From: CAYOUV01 sp963790075
Lineage (GTDB): Bacteria; Chloroflexota; Anaerolineae; Anaerolineales; Villigracilaceae
Reading direction: 5' to 3'
NCBI GenBank assembly: GCA_963790075.1
Contig: CAWBNG010000004.1
Span: forward strand, 806,001-870,000
DNA length: 64,000 nt
Made by a program: the position numbers and the translations under genes. Positions 43,998 through 52,512 of the stretch are shown here, piece after piece. The notes beneath the pieces are model-generated. The model saw only the letters and a program-made list of their open reading frames with translations, was not told the DNA's origin and searched no databases. Position 1 is the stretch's first letter, and every line of letters starts with the position of its first letter.

Positions 43998-45797
43998 TTA
44001 CATGACCTCCGGAGCCTGGATCGCCAGCAAATGCAACGCATTGGCTAGTGTCTGCTTGGCGGCAGCAACCAGCCGTAGACGAGCCTCCCGGATTGCTTGC
44101 GTCTCTGCCTGGATGACGGGCACGGCGTGATAGAACGAATGGAAAGTGTTAGCCAGGTCATAGGCGTAATTGGCCATAATCAGCGGACGATATTCCTGTG
44201 CAGCCTGTTCAACCGTGGCTGGGAAGCGCGAAATCAGGTCGATCAGTTCGATCTCGTGGGAGTCCAACGGATAGCTGAATTCGGCCTCGGCTGGGAACGC
44301 TCCGGCCTTCCTTAGAATGCTGGAAGCGCGTACGTGCGCGTTCTGGATGTACGGTCCGGTGCGGCCCTCGAAACTGAGGGCCTCGTTCATATCGAAGACC
44401 GTGTCTTTGCTGTTGTCGACCGACAGCATGGCGTAAGCCAGCGCACCCAACCCGATCAGGCTGGCGACCTGCAGACGCTCAGACTCGGGCAGGTCAGGGT
44501 TCTTCTCGGTGCTCTGGACCAGTACTCGTCGGACGGCTTCGTCGGCGACCTCCTTGAATAGCACCACACGCCCGCGCCGGGCCGACATGGCACCCTCCGG
44601 CAGGCTGACAAATCCATAACCGAGGTGATGGCATTTCTCTGCTTGTGGGAAGCCCCACAATTCGAGGATTTTGAATGCCTGTTGGAAGTGCAGGCTCTGG
44701 CGCGTGTCGACCACATAGATGGAGCGATCGACCTCATACTGCTCGAATTTAACCTTGGCCAGGGCCAAGTCTTTGGTCAGATACAGGGAGGTACCGTCGC
44801 TACGCAGGATGACGGCCGTGCGGAATTTTTCCTTGGTCAGACCCAGTTTTTCATCGATCCTGACAATCACTGGCCCTTCTGGGCGTTCGTCCTCAGCGAT
44901 GTCTCGGGTGATCAGTTCGTCGACGATCTGCTTGGCCAGTTCGTCCACTTCGGACTCGTAGAACCACACATCAATGTGGATATCGAGCATCTTGAGGATG
45001 GCACGCAATTCCTCCAGGCTCCATTCGCGGGTGGTCAGCCACAATTCACGCAGGTATGCATCACCCGAGTCCAAGCGGTGGTAGTACTCGCGCCGTTCGG
45101 CCTCGTAAGCTTCGCGCTGCGCCTGCTCTTCAGGCGTCTCGTTCTCCTGCTCTTCAAGCAGAGAGGTCGCTTCGGCATAGATCTTCAGCAACCATTGCCC
45201 GCGCTCGTGCACGCCTTGCGGCTCCTGATCCTTATGGAAGCGGTCGTAGGCCCATAGCACGGTCACCACGCCCAGTCCCTCGTCGCCGGGGTAGGAAGCA
45301 CGGATGGTTTCGAAACCGGCGAACTCGACCAGCCGAGCCAGAGCCTCGCCCAGGATGGCGTTGCGATAATGACCGATGTGAAAGGAATGGTGGGTGTTCG
45401 GCTGGGCGTATTCGACCATCACACGATCGGTCTTGGGTGTGCCTTTGCCAAACTCGGGACCTGATGAGAGCACCATATCAACCACGCGCCGCGCGTACTC
45501 AGTGGTAGAGAAGTACAGATTGAGATAGCCTCTGACTGCTTCGCAGCGACTGAATCCCTGAGGCGATCCGAGCTGCGCCTTGACTTGTTCGGCAATTTCC
45601 TGGGCGCGTTGCGGTACCGGTCCCTTGCCTTTTCCACTGCGCGCCTCGTTGGCTGCGGTCTGAAAGAAGGAGGTCGAAATACCCCACTCCCCTGAGAAGG
45701 GAATGGGGACCCACTTCAACTTGGCCAGAGGGATGTCGTTTGTGAGGCAGACTGCCCGGATTTTTTCTTCGATAGCGTGTTGTTCGATCTGGAACAT
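43998..45797 (-). CDS. argS: Arginyl-tRNA synthetase
   Basis: A 599-residue class I synthetase that charges tRNA-Arg. It has an ArgS N-terminal domain (to about 115), the HIGH-type motif HHSFHIGHYRNA, the catalytic core region with YVVDTRQSLHFQQAF, and a C-terminal DALR anticodon domain ending LRLVAAAKQTLANALHLLAI (split here by its helices). The substitution to FHIGH is common in ArgS. AAGGTGATCA precedes ATG 45797, with TATAAT about 27 bases upstream. It is normally essential and its frame is intact. Confidence 0.95.
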   Translation of the reverse strand: MFQIEQHAIEEKIRAVCLTNDIPLAKLKWVPIPFSGEWGISTSFFQTAANEARSGKGKGPVPQRAQEIAEQVKAQLGSPQGFSRCEAVRGYLNLYFSTTEYARRVVDMVLSSGPEFGKGTPKTDRVMVEYAQPNTHHSFHIGHYRNAILGEALARLVEFAGFETIRASYPGDEGLGVVTVLWAYDRFHKDQEPQGVHERGQWLLKIYAEATSLLEEQENETPEEQAQREAYEAERREYYHRLDSGDAYLRELWLTTREWSLEELRAILKMLDIHIDVWFYESEVDELAKQIVDELITRDIAEDERPEGPVIVRIDEKLGLTKEKFRTAVILRSDGTSLYLTKDLALAKVKFEQYEVDRSIYVVDTRQSLHFQQAFKILELWGFPQAEKCHHLGYGFVSLPEGAMSARRGRVVLFKEVADEAVRRVLVQSTEKNPDLPESERLQVASLIGLGALAYAMLSVDNSKDTVFDMNEALSFEGRTGPYIQNAHVRASSILRKAGAFPAEAEFSYPLDSHEIELIDLISRFPATVEQAAQEYRPLIMANYAYDLANTFHSFYHAVPVIQAETQAIREARLRLVAAAKQTLANALHLLAIQAPEVM

Positions 45798-45921
45798 TGA
45801 TCACCTTGAAGGTAAGTGGATGGATTATAACATTCCTTGAAAGTGGGATTTCCGGATGAATGTTTTTTTGAGAATGTCGTTCGAATTCGGGAACAATATG
45901 ATCTGGTTGTTAAAAGCAAAA

Positions 45922-45950
45922 GCGGGAGCTGACGGCTCCCGCTATGCATG
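45922..45950 (-). terminator. Terminator of rpsT
   Basis: GCGGGAGC/GCTCCCGC with a 5-base loop. In the reverse direction the stem is followed by TTTTGCTTTTA. Confidence 0.75.
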
Positions 45951-45975
45951 CGGTGATAATGCGCGGAAAAGAGAA

Positions 45976-46248
45976 CTAGGCTTTCTCTTTAAGAGCGGCC
46001 AGGTGCTTCATCAAACGACTCTTACGGCGCGCAGCATTGTTTTTGTGAATGACACCCTTCTGAGCAGCCTTATCCAGGCGGCTGATAGCCTCCATGGTGG
46101 CGGCTTGGGCTTCTTCCGGATTTTCGTCCTTGAACGCGGCCCGTGCTTCCTTGATTGCCGAACGGGCGGTGCCGCGATACGTGCGATTGCGCAGGCGACG
46201 TTTTTCGTTCTGCCTATTGCGCTTGATTTGAGACTTGATATTAGCCAA
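45976..46248 (-). CDS. rpsT: 30S ribosomal protein S20
   Basis: A 90-residue very basic protein, MANIKSQIKRNRQNEKRR at the start and NNAARRKSRLMKHLAAL at the end, matching S20 over the whole length. S20 binds 16S rRNA near the 5' domain. GGAGG is spaced well before ATG 46248. An inverted repeat upstream could be a leader structure; S20 is autoregulated in other bacteria. Confidence 0.97.
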   Translation of the reverse strand: MANIKSQIKRNRQNEKRRLRNRTYRGTARSAIKEARAAFKDENPEEAQAATMEAISRLDKAAQKGVIHKNNAARRKSRLMKHLAALKEKA

Positions 46249-46269
46249 AGGTCTTCCTCCAAAAATTCC

Positions 46270-46298
46270 AGTTACAACAACGGGGCAGAATTGTAACT
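46270..46298. repeat. Inverted repeat upstream of rpsT
   Basis: AGTTACAA, 13 bases, TTGTAACT. It lies between the LysM gene and rpsT on the same strand. The T5 after it makes it a weak terminator for the LysM gene, or it is an rpsT leader hairpin. Confidence 0.45.
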
Positions 46299-46322
46299 GA
46301 GGGATGCGATTTTGTCCAGCGT

Positions 46323-47075
46323 TTAAGGTGTGCTTGTCAGCAAAGGCGTTGCCGTGGCAGTCGCCGGGTTCCCGGCCGAACCAGTGGGAGTGATCGTCGG
46401 TGGTTTGGTTATGGTCGGTGTCACCAAGTTGACGCGGATAACCAAGGGCTGCCCAACATAGATGGAGTTGGCATTATCCAGATTGTTATCCTTGACGATA
46501 TCGTCCACGGTGCTGTTGAACTCGGAGGCAATGCCGGCCAGCGTATCACCCGCTTGCACGACATAGTCGACTTTTGTGCCACGCGGCAAATCAGGCGGAA
46601 TTGGCGTAGATGTTGGAAATTCCATGCCTGGATTGGGGACGGTAATCTCCTGACCGACGTAGATAACACCGCCCTGGCTGGTAATTGTCGGGTTCAGCAG
46701 GAGTATCAATGGAATGCCGTTGTCCCCAAGATTGAAATTCTTGCTGATGCTGTCCAGCGAATCACCTTCCTGTACAATGTAAGTGAAAGGCGAAGACGGT
46801 GTGGGTGTAGCCGTATCAGTGGGGGTCAGCGTGATGGTGGAAGTTGCAGTCGACGTGAAGGTAACTGTCGGGGTGAAGGTCATCGTCGGCGTGGGGGTTT
46901 CGGTGGCGAACAGGCCGCTCAGGGGCTTGCTCGGTCCGCTAAGCCATAGAATTAGCAACAGAATACCCACGACTACCAACATAATTGCCAGGCCCCAGAT
47001 AACGAAAGGACCCATTTGCTGGCGTTTGCGGTACGAGTTGATCACGCTTTTGGCGTTGCTCTTACTCTTGTTCAT
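46323..47075 (-). CDS. Membrane-anchored protein with two LysM domains
   Basis: A 250-residue bitopic protein: a basic N-terminus, one membrane helix (VIWGLAIMLVVVGILLLILWL), a Thr/Pro linker of about 35 residues, then two LysM modules (FTYIVQEGDSLDSISKNF and DYVVQAGDTLAGIASEF), and a Thr/Pro tail. LysM binds peptidoglycan-like glycans. AAGGA precedes ATG 47075. It is between uvrA and rpsT and probably transcribed alone. Likely a cell-wall tether. Confidence 0.85.
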   Translation of the reverse strand: MNKSKSNAKSVINSYRKRQQMGPFVIWGLAIMLVVVGILLLILWLSGPSKPLSGLFATETPTPTMTFTPTVTFTSTATSTITLTPTDTATPTPSSPFTYIVQEGDSLDSISKNFNLGDNGIPLILLLNPTITSQGGVIYVGQEITVPNPGMEFPTSTPIPPDLPRGTKVDYVVQAGDTLAGIASEFNSTVDDIVKDNNLDNANSIYVGQPLVIRVNLVTPTITKPPTITPTGSAGNPATATATPLLTSTP

Positions 47076-47228
47076 GAGAAATTCCTTTTGTTGGTAAAAG
47101 GCGCATGCACCCAGGTAGGTATCCCACCCTGATACGTTGTTAAAATTAATTCTACCTGAACTTTAGGGATTAAGCGAGTGAAGTTCTTCCGTTATGCGAA
47201 GAGATTGACCCTACCCATAGACAAACCC

Positions 47229-50123
47229 TTACGCGTGTTTCAGGAATTCTTTCAAGAATTGTCCGGTATAGGATTTTTCATGCGCACAAATCTGTTCGGG
47301 AGTACCTTGAGCGACCAGCATCCCGCCACGGTCACCGCCCTCGGGACCGAGGTCGATGATCCAATCGGCAGTTTTGATGATATCCAGGTTGTGCTCGATG
47401 ATCAGCACGGAGTTGCCAGCATCAACCAATCGTTGTAGGACCTCGATCAGTTTATGAACATCCGCGGCGTGCAAACCGACCGAGGGTTCATCCAGTACGT
47501 ACAAGGTCCGGCCCGTGGCACGACGGGATAGCTCCTTCGCCAATTTCACACGCTGGGCCTCGCCTCCGCTCAAAGTGGGAGCGGATTGCCCAATCCTGAT
47601 ATAGCCTAATCCCACTTCCTCAAGCAATTGCAATTTGCTGGTCATTTTTGGGAAGGCTGAGAAGACTTCCAATGCATTATCCACTGTCATGCCCAGCACA
47701 TCGGCGATGTTATGGCCCTTGAATTGCACCTGCAAAGTCTCGCGGTTGAAGCGTTTGCCATGGCATACGTCGCAAGGGACGTAAACATCTGGCAGGAATT
47801 GCATCTCGATGCGCAGTTCCCCTTGTCCCTGGCAGGCCTCGCAGCGACCGCCGTGCACATTGAACGAGAAACGTCCCGGCTTGTAGCCGCGCACCTTGCT
47901 CTCGGGTAACTCCGCGAACAACTTGCGCATTTCGTCGAACAGGCCGGTGTACGTGCCGGGGTTGGAGCGCGGCGTGCGCCCGATGGGGGATTGGTCGATG
48001 TTGATGATCTTGTCCAGCAATTCGATGCCATCGATGCGTTCGTACTCACCAGGTTGTGTGCGTGCCCCCATTAATTTTGCAGCCAGGGCATTGTAGAGTA
48101 CATCCGACATCAGGGTGGATTTGCCGGAACCAGAAACACCGGTGATGCAAACCAGCTTGCCCAGCGGGATTTCCACCTCTAGATTCTTCAGGTTGTTGGC
48201 TTTGGCACCGCTCACGGTCAGGTGTTTGCCGTTGCCTGCGCGTCTTTTCTTCGGGATCGGGACCTTTTTGCGCCCTGACAGGTAAGCCCCGGTCAGCGAT
48301 TTAGGATGCGCCAAAATGGCTTCTGGTGTGCCCTCGGCCACGATTTTCCCGCCGTGTTCACCGGCTGCCGGGCCGAGGTCGATGATCCAATCGGCAGTGC
48401 GAATGGTTTCGTCATCATGTTCAACTACCAACACGGTATTACCCAGGTCGCGCAGGCCCCTGAGTGTGTTGAGTAAGCGGGTGTTGTCGCGCGGGTGCAG
48501 GCCGATAGATGGTTCATCCAGCACGTAAAGCACGCCAACCAGTCGCGAGCCGACTTGTGTTGCCAGGCGAATGCGCTGGGCTTCCCCGCCGGAGAGCGAC
48601 CCGGCCGAGCGGTTGAGCGTCAGGTAATCCAGGCCGACATCAACCAGGAAATTCAAGCGCTCATAAATTTCCTTCAGGATACGCTCGGCAATCGTTTTTT
48701 GTCGTTCACTCAGCGGCGTCTTGGACCCCGAGATTTTTTTGATCCAGTTCAAGGTCTTGATCACTGGCCAGGAGGTCACATCGATGATGTTTTTATCATC
48801 GACCGTCACGGCGATGGCCTCGGGTCGCAGGCGCTGACCATTGCAGGTCGGACAGGGCCGGTCGGACATGAATTCGCTGATCTTGGTTCGGATGTATTCT
48901 GAATTGGTCTCGCGGTAGCGACGTTCAAGGTTGGTGATGACACCTTCGAAGGCGCGCTTGAATTTAAACTCATTGCCGTTGGCGTTCTTGTAACGCATCT
49001 CGATTTCTTTACCGTGCGTACCATAGAGGACGATTTTCAACTGCTCTTCGCTCAACTGGCTGACAGGTTTATCGAGGTCGATTTTATACTGCCGGGCCGC
49101 TGCTTCCAGCGATTGCCAGTAGTAGCCGCCTTCTTCTTTTGGGCCGCTCCACTCCATGCTGGCAATTGCACCCTCGTTCAGAGAGCGCTCCTGATCAGGG
49201 ATGATACGATCGGGATCGATCTCGAGCTTGCTCCCGAGACCCTGGCAGTCTGGGCAAGCCCCGTGCGGTGTATTGAATGAAAATGTCCGCGGTTCGATTT
49301 CCGGGATGCTTATTCCGTGTTCCGGGCAGGCCAGGTGTTCTGAGAAATGGATATCTTTGTCTTCGTTCCCGTTCTTGTCGGCCAACTGTTGAATGGTGAT
49401 ATACCCATCCCCAAATTTGAGTGCCGTTTCAACGGAGTCGGTTAACCGCGTCCGCGCTGTCTTGCGTTCCTGCTCGTTCTCATCATGGGAGATGACCAGG
49501 CGATCGACCACCGCCTCGATGGTATGTTGTTTGTAGCGGTCGAGGGTGATCTCATCGTCCAGGCTGTAGACCTGACCATCCACGCGTGCGCGGACAAAGC
49601 CGGCCTTGCGGATTTCCTCGAAGACGGCTTGATAGGTTCCTTTGCGGCCACGAACCAGGGGAGCGAGGATCAGAATGCGGATTCCGGTTGGAAGCGCTTC
49701 GATCGCGTCTACGATTTCCTGGGCAGATTGTTTGACGACTTCCCGCCCACAAATAGGGCAGTGCGGGATGCCGATGCGCGCAAACAGCAGGCGCATGAAA
49801 TCATAGATTTCGGTTACAGTCCCCACAGTGGAACGTGGGTTGTGTGAGGTGGATTTTTGGTCAATCGAAACGGCTGGGGACAAGCCCTCAATGTAATCGA
49901 CATCGGGCTTTTCCATCTGGCCGATGAACTGCCGGGCGTAAGCTGAGAGCGATTCAACGTAGCGCCGTTGTCCCTCGGCAAAGATCGTGTCGAAAGCCAG
50001 CGAGGATTTGCCAGAGCCGGACAAACCGGTAATAACGACCAGCTTGTCGCGCGGGATTTCAACCGTGATGTTCTTTAAGTTGTGAACGCGTGCGCCAACC
50101 ACGCGGATGACATTCGCAGCCAT
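47229..50123 (-). CDS. uvrA: UvrABC system protein A
   Basis: A 964-residue excision-repair ATPase that scans DNA for lesions with UvrB. It has two ABC ATPase halves with Walker A GLSGSGKSSLAF near the start and GVSGSGKSTL in the second half, ABC signatures LSGGEAQRI and LSGGEAQRV, and zinc modules with CPDCQGLG and CEACQGQG ... CDVCHGKR. ATG 50123 is chosen because GAGGAG precedes it; the in-frame ATG at 50150 has none. No uvrB or uvrC is present in the window. Confidence 0.96.
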   Translation of the reverse strand: MAANVIRVVGARVHNLKNITVEIPRDKLVVITGLSGSGKSSLAFDTIFAEGQRRYVESLSAYARQFIGQMEKPDVDYIEGLSPAVSIDQKSTSHNPRSTVGTVTEIYDFMRLLFARIGIPHCPICGREVVKQSAQEIVDAIEALPTGIRILILAPLVRGRKGTYQAVFEEIRKAGFVRARVDGQVYSLDDEITLDRYKQHTIEAVVDRLVISHDENEQERKTARTRLTDSVETALKFGDGYITIQQLADKNGNEDKDIHFSEHLACPEHGISIPEIEPRTFSFNTPHGACPDCQGLGSKLEIDPDRIIPDQERSLNEGAIASMEWSGPKEEGGYYWQSLEAAARQYKIDLDKPVSQLSEEQLKIVLYGTHGKEIEMRYKNANGNEFKFKRAFEGVITNLERRYRETNSEYIRTKISEFMSDRPCPTCNGQRLRPEAIAVTVDDKNIIDVTSWPVIKTLNWIKKISGSKTPLSERQKTIAERILKEIYERLNFLVDVGLDYLTLNRSAGSLSGGEAQRIRLATQVGSRLVGVLYVLDEPSIGLHPRDNTRLLNTLRGLRDLGNTVLVVEHDDETIRTADWIIDLGPAAGEHGGKIVAEGTPEAILAHPKSLTGAYLSGRKKVPIPKKRRAGNGKHLTVSGAKANNLKNLEVEIPLGKLVCITGVSGSGKSTLMSDVLYNALAAKLMGARTQPGEYERIDGIELLDKIINIDQSPIGRTPRSNPGTYTGLFDEMRKLFAELPESKVRGYKPGRFSFNVHGGRCEACQGQGELRIEMQFLPDVYVPCDVCHGKRFNRETLQVQFKGHNIADVLGMTVDNALEVFSAFPKMTSKLQLLEEVGLGYIRIGQSAPTLSGGEAQRVKLAKELSRRATGRTLYVLDEPSVGLHAADVHKLIEVLQRLVDAGNSVLIIEHNLDIIKTADWIIDLGPEGGDRGGMLVAQGTPEQICAHEKSYTGQFLKEFLKHA

Positions 50124-50248
50124 ATTTCTCCTCGTTAGCAGTAAAACCAATCAATTATAGCACATTTGTTCCAGTATACAAATAATAGACGCGTAATTTG
50201 TAATTATACCAGTTGCACCTCAGTCCTTCCCGCTGATGGCTCTCAGAA

Positions 50249-50277
50249 TTGACATGATATACTCGAGTGAAACTAAT
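50249..50277 (+). promoter_or_regulatory. Promoter of the ECF sigma gene
   Basis: TTGACA (50249-50254), 17 bases, ACTAAT (50272-50277), eight bases before GTG 50286. An alternative extended -10, TGATATACT, overlaps it at 50255-50263. Confidence 0.5.
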
Positions 50278-50285
50278 CAAATCCG

Positions 50286-50900
50286 GTGGGGTTTGTAATA
50301 TCAACAAATCCTCCGGTAGGGCCTAGCCAAGTGCCGGATAGCGAATTTAAAGAAGAAGATGTACTGAAAAGTGCCTCGGATGGTGACCGCGAAGCTTTTG
50401 GTCAGCTGTACGAGCGTTACGTGGATCGCATCTTCAATTATGTCTACTACCGCACAGGGAACCTTCACGACGCCGAGGATTTGACTGCCCGCGTATTTCA
50501 GCGGGCCATGAATCACATCCAAAATTATACCGACCGGGGCGTTCCGTTCTCTGCCTGGCTGTATCGCATTGCCCATAATCTGGTAGCCAACTGGCACCGT
50601 GACCGCAGTCGCAGGCAGGAAATCCCGCTTAATGACATTCCGGTCCTGCCGTCCAAGGGTGAACATCCTGAAACGACCCTGGTCCATTCGGAAGAGCAAG
50701 AAGATTTGTTGCGCCTGATCCGACGCCTACCGCCCGACCGCCAGCATCTCTTGATTTTGAAATTTTTGGAGAACCTATCGAATGCGGAAATTGGCCAGAT
50801 CATGGGACGCAGCGAGGGAGCAGTCAAAAGCCTTTACCACCGTACTCTCCTGGCCTTACGCGACCAGATCAGTGGAGAGAATGGTTTAGATGGAGAGTAA
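50286..50900 (+). CDS. ECF sigma factor
   Basis: A 204-residue extracytoplasmic-function sigma factor. Sigma2 is about 25-95 (DREAFGQLYERYVDRIFNY, then AEDLTARVFQRA and AWLYRIAHNLVANWHR); sigma4 is about 130-195 (LRLIRRLPPDRQHLLIL, NAEIGQIMGRSEGAVKSLYHRTLLAL, in separate blocks). The start is uncertain: GTG 50286 is nearly leaderless and GTG 50331 is an alternative. The downstream DegV and a small membrane protein follow on the same transcript. No conventional anti-sigma domain is recognised in them, so control of activity is open. Confidence 0.9.
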   Translation: MGFVISTNPPVGPSQVPDSEFKEEDVLKSASDGDREAFGQLYERYVDRIFNYVYYRTGNLHDAEDLTARVFQRAMNHIQNYTDRGVPFSAWLYRIAHNLVANWHRDRSRRQEIPLNDIPVLPSKGEHPETTLVHSEEQEDLLRLIRRLPPDRQHLLILKFLENLSNAEIGQIMGRSEGAVKSLYHRTLLALRDQISGENGLDGE

Positions 50901-50904
50901 GAAA

Positions 50905-51747
50905 ATGTTGCGGATTATCACCGACGGGGCAGCAGACATGCCTCCGGCTTGGGAAAAGGAATTTGACCTCCAGATTGTGCCGATCAATATCCAGTTTGGC
51001 GAAAAAACATTCCTGCAGTACAAAGATATTGATAATGAGGAATTTTACAAATTGGTTGATGAAACCAAAAAAATTCCAAAAACGGCACAGCCCTCCCCCC
51101 ACCAGATTGTCGAGTTTTACGAAAAGGTTGCCAAAGCCGGGGACACGATCATTTCAATCCATGTGACTAGCAAACTCTCCGGAACGTTCGACTCGGCTGT
51201 GGCTGCAGCGCGTGAAGTTGCAGGCAAATTCAAAATTTTTCCGATCAATTCGTTCGGCGGCTCGGCTGGTATCGGTTATATGTGCCGGGAGGCGCGCCTG
51301 ATGGATCGGGCCGGAAAAAGCGCCGAAGAGATCGTCAGACGGATCGAATCGATCCGTGAGCGCGTCGGGATCTTCCTGACGCTGGATACGCTCGATTATG
51401 CCCGCATGAGTCGACGAGTGGGCACGTTGCAAGCCGCGCTGGCTTCGATTCTGAATGTTAAACCGCTGGTTGTCCTTAAAAATGGCATGCTGGATGTGAC
51501 AGAGAAAGTCCGTACACGCCGCGCTGCGTTAGAACGCACGATCGAGATGGCACGCGAGAAATATAGCAATCAGCCGCTGCACATCGCCGTCGTCCAGGCT
51601 CGAGACCCGCAATCTGGGGAGTCGTTAATGGAAATGGTGAAGGATAAGTTCAACGTCAAGGATTTGATCATGACCGATTTATCGATTTCCGTGGCTGCCA
51701 ATCTCGGACCCGGAACGGTCGGTCTGGTGTTATATCCTACAGAGTAA
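50905..51747 (+). CDS. degV: DegV family fatty acid-binding protein
   Basis: A 280-residue DegV-type protein, which binds one fatty acid and in some bacteria feeds host fatty acids to a kinase (FakB). It begins LRIITDGAADMPP, followed by TAQPSPHQIVEFYE, HVTSKLSGTFDSA and NVKPLVVLKNGML, all family landmarks. ATG 50905 is taken because GGAG lies nine bases upstream. ATG 50890 is possible and would overlap the sigma gene by 11 bases. No fakA kinase lies nearby. Confidence 0.93.
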   Translation: MLRIITDGAADMPPAWEKEFDLQIVPINIQFGEKTFLQYKDIDNEEFYKLVDETKKIPKTAQPSPHQIVEFYEKVAKAGDTIISIHVTSKLSGTFDSAVAAAREVAGKFKIFPINSFGGSAGIGYMCREARLMDRAGKSAEEIVRRIESIRERVGIFLTLDTLDYARMSRRVGTLQAALASILNVKPLVVLKNGMLDVTEKVRTRRAALERTIEMAREKYSNQPLHIAVVQARDPQSGESLMEMVKDKFNVKDLIMTDLSISVAANLGPGTVGLVLYPTE

Positions 51748-51767
51748 ATTGGAACGGGTAGTGTAGC

Positions 51768-52031
51768 ATGAGTGAGAAAGATCAAAACCACAAACAATTC
51801 GACACTTTGGAAGCACGCTTGGCCGGAACCCTGCGGCCGGTACAACCGACCAGAGAACATATTCACCGCATGCGCAATCGCGTGCGTTTTTCCGGCCCAC
51901 GCGTTTTATCCCGCCGACTGGCAGATTGGGAGTACTTGCTCATCGTGGTGGGTGGTGTGGCTTCGGTAACAGTGTTCCTGGTCACTGTAGCACGATTCGT
52001 GTTCAACCTGATGACGCGTCGGAGCGGTTGA
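51768..52031 (+). CDS. Small single-helix membrane protein in the sigma/degV operon
   Basis: An 87-residue protein: about 50 soluble, basic residues with THIHRMRNRV-like content, then one membrane helix (YLLIVVGGVASVTVFLVTVARFVF) and a short basic end. Its position after ECF sigma and DegV suggests a membrane adaptor or anti-sigma role, but no anti-sigma signature is seen. A hairpin terminator follows. Confidence 0.55.
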   Translation: MSEKDQNHKQFDTLEARLAGTLRPVQPTREHIHRMRNRVRFSGPRVLSRRLADWEYLLIVVGGVASVTVFLVTVARFVFNLMTRRSG

Positions 52032-52056
52032 GAGTCGATCAGGATTATTTCATAAG

Positions 52057-52090
52057 AAAGATGCGGCTCCAAGAAGGAACCGCATCTTTA
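52057..52090. terminator. Intrinsic terminator
   Basis: AAAGATGCGGCTCC/GGAACCGCATCTTT, one mismatch. It ends the sigma operon and overlaps the stop of the convergent gene. Confidence 0.7.
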
Positions 52091-52429
52091 GTTTCCATCC
52101 CAATCGGTGAGTAGTCCCCGGCACAGCTTGCGCGCCTCGGATACCAGGTCCACCTCAACGGGGAGTTTGAATTCTTCATTGACGCGCAAGGTTAAAAAAT
52201 CGCACGCTCGTATCAGATCAGGGGAAAGTCCCGGTTCGTCGCGTAGCTGGCGGAGTAAATTATAAGCGCTCGAATTGGGTGTAGGCCGTCCTTGGCGCGC
52301 GAGATATTCGCGGATGGAGATGCCAGCTGCACGCCGGGCACAGACGCGCGCTCGCCCTTCGTTGTCACGAGCGCGGGCTTCATCAGCGCGTTCGAATTCA
52401 GCCGTTAATTCGTTTTTCCAGTCGGCCAT
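52088..52429 (-). CDS. Helical protein of unknown function
   Basis: A 113-residue, charged, mostly helical protein. The stretch RADEARARDNEGRARVCARRAAG and SAYNLLRQLRDEP suggest a HEPN- or four-helix-like fold, but no family is certain. The transcript appears leaderless: TATAAT is seven bases upstream of ATG 52429. It is divergent from the S41 protease gene. No known partner. Confidence 0.6.
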   Translation of the reverse strand: MADWKNELTAEFERADEARARDNEGRARVCARRAAGISIREYLARQGRPTPNSSAYNLLRQLRDEPGLSPDLIRACDFLTLRVNEEFKLPVEVDLVSEARKLCRGLLTDWDGN

Positions 52430-52436
52430 GCTGATG

Positions 52437-52465
52437 ATTATACTTGACGATCAGAGCAGTATAAT
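52437..52465. promoter_or_regulatory. Mirror-image divergent -10 boxes
   Basis: ATTATA (52437-52442), 17 bases, TATAAT (52460-52465). Each -10 lies where the -35 of the other promoter would be, so only one direction can be active at a time. Confidence 0.5.
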
Positions 52466-52512
52466 TGAGCGATCCTGCGAAGGGTTATTTCTTATTAGTT
52501 AGGAGAGAGAAG

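Noticed and set aside
47229..50123. Two copies of the ABC signature taken for an inverted duplication
   Set aside because: They are the two ordinary ATPase halves of UvrA in the same orientation.
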